DNA of 37,476 bases from an uncultured Clostridia bacterium (lineage in GTDB: Bacteria; Bacillota; Clostridia; Oscillospirales; Acutalibacteraceae): NCBI GenBank assembly GCA_944380885.1, contig CALWIZ010000027.1, positions 1-37,476 on the forward strand. The letters run 5' to 3'. The first letter of the stretch is position 1. Each line of letters begins with the position of its first letter. This document shows, one piece after another, positions 31,837-37,476 of the stretch. A program made the translations under genes and the position numbers. The notes below the pieces were generated by a model. That model saw only the letters and a program-made list of their open reading frames with translations, did no database searches and had not been told where the DNA came from.

Positions 31837-32754
31837 TCAGTCGAGCCCGAAGGTATGGATAAGCCCCTGACGGTTGCGCCAGTCTTCCTTCACCTTTACC
31901 CAAAGCTTGACCGAGGCTCTGATGCCGAAAAAGTCCTCAATATCGCGCCTTGCCAGCGTCCCTACCTTTTTGAGCATACTGCCGCCCTTGCCGATGATAA
32001 TGCCCTTATGCGACTCCTTTTCGCATATTATTGTGGCTTCTACCTCAATTATCGGTTCACCCTCGGCGGTATCCCGCTCAATGAATTTCTCAAGGTCAAC
32101 CGCTATTCCGTGCGGTACCTCCTTGTCAAGCAGGCGTAGCAGCTTTTCCCTTATCATCTCTGCTACCATTACCTTTTCGGGCTGGTCGGTCACCTCGCCG
32201 TCAGGGAAAAAATGCGGCGACGGCTTTGAAAATTTATTAAGCTCGTCCGGCAGAATATCCGTACCGTCGCCTGTTTTGGCGGAAAGCGGCACCACCGCCG
32301 AAAAATCAAACTCTCTTGTATAAAGAGTTATAAGACTCAAAAGCTTTTCCTTTTTATCAAGCAGATCAATCTTATTTATAACAAGCACTGCCGGAAGCTT
32401 CCTGCGCTTCAGCTCCTTTATAAGCTCCGCTTCAGCCGGCGGAAGCCCGTTTTCAATGCTGAACTTCGGCGCAGCCTCGACGACAAGCACGGCGGCGTCA
32501 ACATCTGACATACCGTCCCCCACGGCTTTGTTCATGCTCTTATCAAGCATATTGCGGGGCTTGTGAAAGCCGGGAGTGTCTATAAATACAAGCTGATCCC
32601 CGCCCCTTGTGTATACTCCCATTATCCTTGTGCGGGTGGTCTGCGGTTTATCCGAAACAATAGCCACCTTCTGCCCTAAAATACGGTTCATAAGAGATGA
32701 TTTGCCGACATTCGGACGCCCTATTATAGTTACAAACGCTGTTCTCTGCTCCAT
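31837..32754 (-). CDS. era: GTPase Era
   Basis: A 305-aa Era. G1 GRPNVGKSS (12-20), effector TTRTRIMGVY, G3 DTPGFHKP and G4 NKID are intact. The C-terminal KH domain has IIIGKGGSMLKKVG. It binds 16S rRNA during 30S subunit assembly. The ATG follows AAAGGA. The gene is 26 nt after ybeY in the leftward phoH-ybeY-era run, a synteny shared with many Firmicutes. Confidence 0.97.
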   Translation of the reverse strand: MEQRTAFVTIIGRPNVGKSSLMNRILGQKVAIVSDKPQTTRTRIMGVYTRGGDQLVFIDTPGFHKPRNMLDKSMNKAVGDGMSDVDAAVLVVEAAPKFSIENGLPPAEAELIKELKRRKLPAVLVINKIDLLDKKEKLLSLITLYTREFDFSAVVPLSAKTGDGTDILPDELNKFSKPSPHFFPDGEVTDQPEKVMVAEMIREKLLRLLDKEVPHGIAVDLEKFIERDTAEGEPIIEVEATIICEKESHKGIIIGKGGSMLKKVGTLARRDIEDFFGIRASVKLWVKVKEDWRNRQGLIHTFGLD

Positions 32755-32780
32755 CTGAATTTCCTTTGAAAAATTATGTA

Positions 32781-33263
32781 TTACAATTTATTTATCGCAA
32801 GACCCAGCGCGTCGAGCACCTGCTCTTCCTTTTCGCGCATAATGGTCTTCTCAAGTCCGCCCTTTTCGTGGTCGTAGCCGAGCAGGTGAAGCATTGAGTG
32901 TACCGTTAAAAACGCTACCTCGCGCTCAATTCCGTGACCGTACATATCCGCCTGTGCGAGCGCGTGCTCAACCGACACGACTATATCTCCCAGCATTTTC
33001 GCTCCGGTCTCCGGATTCGTGTCATACTGACCGTTCTCGCCGAGCGGGAACGACAGCACGTCTGTCGACGCGTCGATATTACGGAACTGCCTGTTCATTT
33101 CCCTTATCATACTGTCGTTCACAAGCGTCACATTTACCTCCGCCGAGTCCTCAAAGCCCTCGAGCTTCAGCGTGGCAATGCAGGCTTTCCTTATAAGAAG
33201 CCTTGTTCCTGTGGGCAGCTTGATTTTTTTCTGTTCGTCTTTGATATTAACCTTTACGCTCAT
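32781..33263 (-). CDS. ybeY: Endoribonuclease YbeY
   Basis: A 160-aa zinc-dependent endoribonuclease for rRNA maturation and ribosome quality control. The metal motif HSMLHLLGYDH (H-x3-H-x5-H) and the upstream STDVLSFPLGE segment are characteristic. The start is placed at ATG 33263 (MSVKVNIKDEQ), the family N-terminus, which overlaps the end of phoH by 17 nt; an ATG at 33284 would add seven residues and has a poor ribosome binding site. A diacylglycerol kinase or cdd gene, sometimes found between ybeY and era, is absent. Confidence 0.95.
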   Translation of the reverse strand: MSVKVNIKDEQKKIKLPTGTRLLIRKACIATLKLEGFEDSAEVNVTLVNDSMIREMNRQFRNIDASTDVLSFPLGENGQYDTNPETGAKMLGDIVVSVEHALAQADMYGHGIEREVAFLTVHSMLHLLGYDHEKGGLEKTIMREKEEQVLDALGLAINKL

Positions 33264-34218
33264 TTTTTTCAGCACTTCTTTCATAAGCTTTTATAATTTC
33301 CTGTACAAGTCTGTGACGGACAACGTCACGCCCCGTAAGGTAATGAATAGCAATTCCTTCAATGTTTTTTAATATTCTTACCGCATCCTTAAGTCCGGAT
33401 TTTTTGCCGTCCGGCAAATCTATCTGGGTAACGTCTCCGGTAACCACTGCCTTTGAATTGAAGCCGAGCCTTGTCAGAAACATTTTCATCTGCTCCGGCG
33501 TGGTGTTCTGCGCTTCGTCAAGTATGATAAAGCTGTCGTCCAGGGTTCTGCCACGCATATAGGCAAGCGGCGCCACCTCAATATCTCCACGCTCTTGACA
33601 TTTCTGGAAATTTTCCGCTCCCATCATATCAAACAGCGCGTCATACAGCGGCCTTAAATACGGGTCTACCTTCTGCTGCAGGTCACCCGGAAGAAACCCG
33701 AGCTTTTCCCCCGCTTCAACCGCCGGACGGGTAAGGATTATGCGATTTACCTCCTTTGCCCTGAAAGCGCTTACCGCCGAGGCTACTGCAAGATAAGTCT
33801 TTCCGGTTCCGGCAGGACCCACTCCTATTGTAATGGTGTTTTTCTTTATCGCCTCAACATACTGTCTTTGACCTATTGTTTTGGGCTTTACCGGCTTCCC
33901 CTTTGAGGTTATACAGACGCAGTCCGCATCGGTAAGGGCAGCTATATTGCCGTCCTCCCCGTCTTCCACGAGGGCAGCCACATAATTTATGCTCTGCTCG
34001 GTTATCTGCTCGCCCTTGTTTATCATGACAAGCAGACCCTCTACCGTCCTCGCGGCGTGCATTACATCGGTAACATCTCCGGTTATCTTTATCTGGCTGC
34101 CGTGCGAGGTTATAACCACTCTGTACTTTTTCTCTATCCTTTTTATATTCTCATCGAAATTACCGAACAGATTTACAATTTGTTCTATACGCTCAATGTC
34201 AACCGTCTGTTCAAACAA
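33247..34218 (-). CDS. phoH: PhoH-family ATPase
   Basis: A 323-aa PhoH-like protein (PhoL type). An N-terminal KH-like region (residues 30-75) precedes the ATPase with Walker A GVGPAGTGKTYLA and Walker B FIILDEAQNTTPEQMKMFLTRLG. It is linked to RNA metabolism and ribosome maturation with YbeY. The start is a TTG (34216-34218) with GGAG 8 nt upstream. It is the first gene of the phoH-ybeY-era run, with an extended -10 promoter at the end of yqfD. Confidence 0.94.
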   Translation of the reverse strand: MFEQTVDIERIEQIVNLFGNFDENIKRIEKKYRVVITSHGSQIKITGDVTDVMHAARTVEGLLVMINKGEQITEQSINYVAALVEDGEDGNIAALTDADCVCITSKGKPVKPKTIGQRQYVEAIKKNTITIGVGPAGTGKTYLAVASAVSAFRAKEVNRIILTRPAVEAGEKLGFLPGDLQQKVDPYLRPLYDALFDMMGAENFQKCQERGDIEVAPLAYMRGRTLDDSFIILDEAQNTTPEQMKMFLTRLGFNSKAVVTGDVTQIDLPDGKKSGLKDAVRILKNIEGIAIHYLTGRDVVRHRLVQEIIKAYERSAEKNERKG

Positions 34219-34270
34219 TCCCTTTACTCCTTAAGACTTAAAATACTTGAATTTTTGGCTTTTCTTATAT

Positions 34271-34279
34271 ATTATACCA
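34271..34279 (-). promoter_or_regulatory. Extended -10 promoter for the phoH operon
   Basis: Read leftward: TGG directly followed by TATAAT (34279-34271), an extended -10 element. The -35 region is poor. It lies immediately after the yqfD stop. Confidence 0.5.
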
Positions 34280-34288
34280 CATTTTTTC

Positions 34289-35455
34289 TCAATTTCCAGC
34301 ATTAAATAACAGAATTTCCTGCGCGGCTATGTTCAACTCCGCCGAAACAAGCGCTTTAAGGCAAATACCGCCGTTTATTTCGTCATATTCACGGTTTTTG
34401 ACCTCAAAATCGCTTAAATTTTCTACCTCCGCCGCCTTATTCAAAAGCGTTTCAAGCTGATTTTTAAGCTCATTTTCCGTGAATTTTACCGTTTTTTTTC
34501 CGGTTTTCTCAAAGTATCCGGTATAAAGCCTTAAAGGCAGCTTCTGACCGTAAAACTCCGCCTGCTTCACCTTTAAACTGCTTTCATATGTATAGCTTTC
34601 CTTTCCGAGAAAAAGCGGAATTTCTATACCGAAAACCGAAAGCACGCTTTTTTTATTTGTCTTTCCGGTGCCTACCGTTATTTCCTGTTCATAATAAGCC
34701 TCAACCGTTATCTCTTTTTCTATGCGAGCCGTAATGCTTCCGGAAGAATGCACGAACCTTGTGGAATTTTCTCTTTCTATCGCTCCGGAGACAAGCAGAT
34801 CTCCCTTTCCCACCGTATCGCCTACTTTTACCATACAGTTCCCCGAAGTTATATCGATTTTTGTGATTACCCCGTCATGTGATGCCTTCAGGTTTGTGGG
34901 TACGCTGTTATCCTCCGCTTTCTGTATTGCCTCTGTAACATCAACGGTAAGACGGCAGCCCTCTATATTAAACGATGCCCACGCAAGCGAATCAAGCTCT
35001 AAAAGCAGCTTCTGCTTGGCGTTCTGGGGGTCTATGCTGCTTTTCGGCGTGCCCTCGTGTATCCCCATTTCCGCACAGGCTTCTATGATTTCGTATTCCG
35101 GTACATTGCTGTTGCCGTTTACCTCCACAGTCCATATGAAATGCGACATAATTTCAAGAAAGCAGAAAAAAACAATCGCTCCGACAGGTATCCCCCATCT
35201 TTTTTTATAGCGCGCAGCAACAAAAGGAAATCCGTATTTATTCAGAATATGTATTCTTATACCGCTCTTCTTAAGTACCGCCGGCAAACATCTGAAATCT
35301 CTTACGGTCATTTTCGCGCGTAGTTTTTTATCACGCCGCTTTACATTCCAAAGCGTTATTCCGTTTTTCGCGCACAGGTTGATTGCCGTTTCGGCAACAT
35401 CGCCGCTGATTTCCGTTTCAATATATCCTGTAAGAAATCTGTACAGCCAAAGCAT
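34289..35455 (-). CDS. yqfD: Sporulation protein YqfD
   Basis: A 388-aa protein of the YqfD family, needed for efficient sporulation (sigma-E regulon, associated with the forespore-engulfing membrane in Bacillus). One hydrophobic segment (GIPVGAIVFFCFLEIMSHFIW, about residues 87-106) anchors a long extracytoplasmic part with ASHDGVITKIDITSGNCMVK, a lipoyl/hybrid-motif-like fold. The start is ATG 35455, with AGGTG upstream; an in-frame TTG at 35473 overlaps yqfC and is rejected. It follows yqfC by 8 nt, as in Bacillus, but there it precedes phoH, also as seen here. Confidence 0.9.
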   Translation of the reverse strand: MLWLYRFLTGYIETEISGDVAETAINLCAKNGITLWNVKRRDKKLRAKMTVRDFRCLPAVLKKSGIRIHILNKYGFPFVAARYKKRWGIPVGAIVFFCFLEIMSHFIWTVEVNGNSNVPEYEIIEACAEMGIHEGTPKSSIDPQNAKQKLLLELDSLAWASFNIEGCRLTVDVTEAIQKAEDNSVPTNLKASHDGVITKIDITSGNCMVKVGDTVGKGDLLVSGAIERENSTRFVHSSGSITARIEKEITVEAYYEQEITVGTGKTNKKSVLSVFGIEIPLFLGKESYTYESSLKVKQAEFYGQKLPLRLYTGYFEKTGKKTVKFTENELKNQLETLLNKAAEVENLSDFEVKNREYDEINGGICLKALVSAELNIAAQEILLFNAGN

Positions 35456-35463
35456 AGTATCAC

Positions 35464-35763
35464 CTATATACAAAATTCAATAGAGGATATATTCCCTCTT
35501 ACTGTTATCGTACTGCCCTCAAAAGCCACTATGTCAAAATTACAGCCGCACACTATAAGCGAACCCTTAGGCAGCTTCAGCTTCATATATGTATCGCTGT
35601 ATTCAAAGACACCCATACACCCCTCAACTATTATTTCCCTGTTCCCGAACAGCTCGAGTCTCGGCCCCTTAACATTCTTTATTTCTTTATCAGCTGACGC
35701 GCAGCCGAATATCTGCCATTTTTCCTTTGGCTTTTCCGATTTGAACTTAAATTTTTCAGACAC
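35464..35763 (-). CDS. yqfC: Sporulation protein YqfC
   Basis: A 99-aa protein of the YqfC/YabP-like family. The core RLELFGNREIIVEGCMGVFE, then YSDTYMKLKLPKGSLIVCG, is characteristic and followed by a beta-rich C-terminus. The start is best placed at GTG 35763, 9 nt after GGGGAG; the in-frame TTG at 35772 directly abuts that ribosome binding site. It forms a two-gene unit with yqfD. Confidence 0.85.
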   Translation of the reverse strand: MSEKFKFKSEKPKEKWQIFGCASADKEIKNVKGPRLELFGNREIIVEGCMGVFEYSDTYMKLKLPKGSLIVCGCNFDIVAFEGSTITVRGNISSIEFCI

Positions 35764-35811
35764 TGTATACAACTCCCCTGCAATAAATGTTATGAAAAAT
35801 TCATTATAATA

Positions 35812-35825
35812 ATGCTTAAAAGCAT
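35812..35825. promoter_or_regulatory. Palindrome between yqfC and ylbJ
   Basis: Arms ATGCTT and AAGCAT enclose two bases, close to a TATAAT-like element (35803-35808, minus strand). It could be an operator for the divergent sporulation genes, but the A+T-rich context makes chance plausible. Confidence 0.3.
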
Positions 35826-35854
35826 ATACTTAATTTAAAGAGGCGGTGACTTGT

Positions 35855-36907
35855 ATGAAAAAGAAAAAAATTATTCTGCCGATTTCCGCCGCTGCCGCGG
35901 TCGTTCTCGCTTTATTTATCGTGACCGAGCCTGAAATATGCGGCAATGGAGCCGCCGAAGGCATTGTTCTTTCAGGAAGAGTAATAATTCCGTCTCTTTT
36001 TCCCTTTACGGTATGCGTGCTTTTTCTTATGAAAAGCGGAGCTCTCGGAATTTTAAATTTCGCAGACAGTTTCACAAGACGGCTTTTCGGTATATCCGCC
36101 CAGAATTTCTCGGCAATGCTTTTCAGCTTTATCGGTGGCTACCCTACCGGAGCCAAACTGCTGAATGAATCGGTAAGACAGAGAAAAATATCACCGGAAA
36201 ATGCCGGGGTACTTCTCTGCTGCTGCGTCAACGCCGGACCCGCGTTTGTAATTCTCGCGGTTGGAAGTTCAACATTAGGTTCGCGTAAAGCAGGATACAT
36301 ACTTCTTGCAGCACACATAATCTCCGCGCTTATTCTAAGTTTTCTTATGCGCTTTTTTATAAAAAAAGAAAATACGATATCACAGAATGCCCATATGCAA
36401 ATCAGTATCTCAGATAATTTTGTGAGCTCAGTATCCGATGCTGCGGCGTCGGTTATGACTGTATGCGCGTATGTGATACTGTTTTCGGTGATAAGCTCGT
36501 ATATAGACAAATTATCGGAAAACATTTCTTTTCTGCGTTATATTTCACCTTTGCTTGAGGTCACAAACGGTGTGCAGAATATGCGCAACATTCCTGCAAT
36601 ATCTTTTCTTCTCGGCTTTGCGGGAATTTCCATATGGTGTCAGGTAATAAGTGTGGGCAGCCTTATTAAATTTAATTTTCCTTTATTTGCAGCCGCAAGA
36701 ATACTTCACGGTCTTTTATCATCAGGTATCTGTATGCTTCTGCTAAAATTTTTCAGAATAACATTGAGCGTATCGGCGGGAATCAGCTTTAAGGCAAATT
36801 ACGGCGGCACCGCGCTTACGGTTTCTATGGCGAGTATGCTGATTCTGCTTATTATCTCGCTCTTCAGAAAAAAAGATACTGGAAATCTGCTTAACGATAT
36901 AGTATAA
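35855..36907 (+). CDS. ylbJ: Sporulation integral membrane protein YlbJ
   Basis: A 350-aa polytopic membrane protein with about eight hydrophobic helices and the family's conserved motifs: IPSLFPFTVCVLFL, FSFIGGYPTGAKLL and CCCVNAGPAFVI. YlbJ belongs to the nucleoside-recognition (gate) superfamily and is required for sporulation in Bacillus, acting in the mother cell. The start is ATG 35855, preceded by GAGGCGGTGA; a GTG at 35846 is less likely because it lies inside the ribosome binding site. It is divergent from yqfC-yqfD. Confidence 0.9.
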   Translation: MKKKKIILPISAAAAVVLALFIVTEPEICGNGAAEGIVLSGRVIIPSLFPFTVCVLFLMKSGALGILNFADSFTRRLFGISAQNFSAMLFSFIGGYPTGAKLLNESVRQRKISPENAGVLLCCCVNAGPAFVILAVGSSTLGSRKAGYILLAAHIISALILSFLMRFFIKKENTISQNAHMQISISDNFVSSVSDAAASVMTVCAYVILFSVISSYIDKLSENISFLRYISPLLEVTNGVQNMRNIPAISFLLGFAGISIWCQVISVGSLIKFNFPLFAAARILHGLLSSGICMLLLKFFRITLSVSAGISFKANYGGTALTVSMASMLILLIISLFRKKDTGNLLNDIV

Positions 36908-36924
36908 TATCTGCGGTGATTATG

Positions 36925-37137
36925 ATGGCTTCTTTTTTTAATAAAAATCTTCCGCGTGCCTGTAAATACTGCGTGTACGGAAAAGACTCGGTAATAAGCG
37001 GTGAGGTGCTCTGCAGCCGGCATGGCGTCACACTGCCGGGCGATTCATGCAGACATTACAGATATGACCCTTTAAGGCGTGAGCCTCAGCGCACAAAGAT
37101 ATCAGACAATTACAAACCCGAAGACTTTTCTCTTTGA
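36925..37137 (+). CDS. Small Cys-rich protein (putative zinc binding)
   Basis: A 70-aa protein. The N-terminal half carries four cysteines (CKYC, then VLCSRHG and SCRHYRYDP), a likely single zinc site, followed by a basic, Pro- and Arg-containing tail ending in EDFSL. I recall similar short proteins (FF-x3-P-x-C-x2-C-x-YG and C-x3-RYDPL) across Clostridia, without a known function. The start is set at ATG 36925 behind GGTGAT; ATG 36922 and GTG 36916 are alternatives. It follows ylbJ by 17 nt and is probably co-transcribed. Confidence 0.75.
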   Translation: MASFFNKNLPRACKYCVYGKDSVISGEVLCSRHGVTLPGDSCRHYRYDPLRREPQRTKISDNYKPEDFSL

Positions 37138-37236
37138 TTTCAAAAAGTTATGCGGTGCTTTTTCAGATTTATCTGTCTGTTAAATGACAGCGCAATCTTT
37201 AAGTTTTAAAAAAACAAAAAAATTGTCAAACAGCTA

Positions 37237-37264
37237 TTGACAAATCCGTATTTTGTGATATAAT
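37237..37264 (+). promoter_or_regulatory. Promoter of the tRNA-Met/tRNA-Trp unit
   Basis: TTGACA (37237-37242), a 16-bp spacer and TATAAT (37259-37264). A TTGTCAA (37223-37229) mirrors the -35 region, making a small inverted repeat. Confidence 0.85.
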
Positions 37265-37279
37265 AATCCTTGCTTGTTC

Positions 37280-37356
37280 GGGCCATTAGCTCAGTTGGTT
37301 AGAGCAACCGGCTCATAACCGGTCGGTCCGCGGTTCGAGTCCGTGATGGCCCACCA
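37280..37356 (+). tRNA. tRNA-Met (anticodon CAU)
   Basis: A 77-nt cloverleaf with encoded CCA. The acceptor stem GGGCCAT/ATGGCCC, anticodon stem ACCGG/CCGGT and loop CTCATAA give anticodon CAT. The standard acceptor pair G-C at position 1 excludes the initiator. Elongator Met is most likely; a lysidine-modified tRNA-Ile2 with the same anticodon cannot be fully excluded from sequence. Confidence 0.9.
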
Positions 37357-37368
37357 AATAAGCATTTT

Positions 37369-37444
37369 AGGGGTATAGCTCAGCTGGTAGAGCATCGGTC
37401 TCCAAAACCGAGTGCCGAGGGTTCGATCCCTTCTGCCCCTGCCA
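37369..37444 (+). tRNA. tRNA-Trp (anticodon CCA)
   Basis: A 76-nt cloverleaf with encoded CCA. The acceptor stem AGGGGTA/TGCCCCT, anticodon stem TCGGT/ACCGA and loop CTCCAAA give anticodon CCA, and the discriminator base is G, the usual Trp identity base. It lies 12 nt after tRNA-Met in the same transcript. Confidence 0.96.
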
Positions 37445-37454
37445 GCGAAAAACG

Positions 37455-37476
37455 GCTTAAACCTGCGGGTTTAAGC
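37455..37476 (+). terminator. Terminator hairpin cut by the window end
   Basis: A perfect 9-bp stem (37455-37463 with 37468-37476) with a 4-nt loop follows tRNA-Trp. The T tract, if any, lies beyond the window. Confidence 0.65.

Noticed and set aside
34722..35210. 162-codon plus-strand frame
   Set aside because: It is the shadow of yqfD on the other strand.
37223..37243. CIRCE-like heat-shock operator at the tRNA promoter
   Set aside because: The TTGTCAA/TTGACAA repeat does not match TTAGCACTC-N9-GAGTGCTAA and no chaperone gene follows.

Overview
The window looks like chromosome of an anaerobic, fermentative, endospore-lineage Clostridia member, most likely Ruminococcaceae/Oscillospiraceae. 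The evidence is a Rex-controlled operon with AdhE and two [FeFe]-hydrogenase-type proteins, Firmicute synteny phoH-ybeY-era-yqzL-recO, sporulation-type genes yqfC, yqfD and ylbJ, tmcAL, and AGGAGG-type ribosome binding sites throughout. The assignment is inference from gene content; no 16S rRNA is present.

Layout. (1) Positions 1-3960 are a patchy, more A+T-rich accessory segment. It holds a 5'-truncated membrane protein remnant, a small coiled-coil ORF, a GIY-YIG/DUF4357 protein, a stub of a type I restriction hsdR gene, an SDR oxidoreductase, and an excisionase-like HTH ORF whose frame runs into a terminator at the junction with core DNA. (2) 3966-6198 encodes, leftward, a DUF4380-like protein and tmcAL, divergent from ackA-galK (6199-8688). 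(3) 8949-13250 holds a sigma-like/TM/cyclophilin fusion, a DUF3737 beta-helix protein and a flavin oxidoreductase. (4) 13427-14698 holds a zinc-ribbon membrane protein, a palindromic A+T-rich repeat, tRNA-Thr and a NimA-like flavoprotein. (5) 14769-16932 is a cell-surface pair, glf and a GT2 glycosyltransferase. (6) 17118-25998 is the centrepiece: promoter and Rex operator, then rex, adhE, an APH-fold kinase, a [2Fe-2S] thioredoxin-like ferredoxin, a HydS-type sensory hydrogenase with a PAS domain, a PP2C/SpoIIE phosphatase and a group B [FeFe] hydrogenase. (7) 25986-28350 has an EamA transporter and citrate synthase. (8) 28492-34218 is a leftward housekeeping run phoH-ybeY-era-yqzL-recO-mutS2. 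(9) 34289-35763 is yqfC-yqfD, divergent from ylbJ and a small Cys-rich protein. (10) Two tRNA genes, Met(CAU) and Trp, close the window.

How the genes work together. Region 6 reads as one redox and hydrogen circuit. Rex senses NADH/NAD+ and represses its own operon; AdhE reoxidises NADH to ethanol; the group B hydrogenase and the small ferredoxin handle reduced-ferredoxin electrons; the HydS-type protein plausibly senses H2 and passes the signal through its PAS domain to the co-encoded PP2C phosphatase. The APH-fold kinase in the same operon is a candidate opposing enzyme (inference). AckA supplies the acetate branch, although pta is not in the window.

Most unusual signals: the complete H2/redox phospho-switch operon, the sigma-like/cyclophilin fusion, and a 24-nt sequence that occurs twice, each time directly abutting a terminator hairpin.
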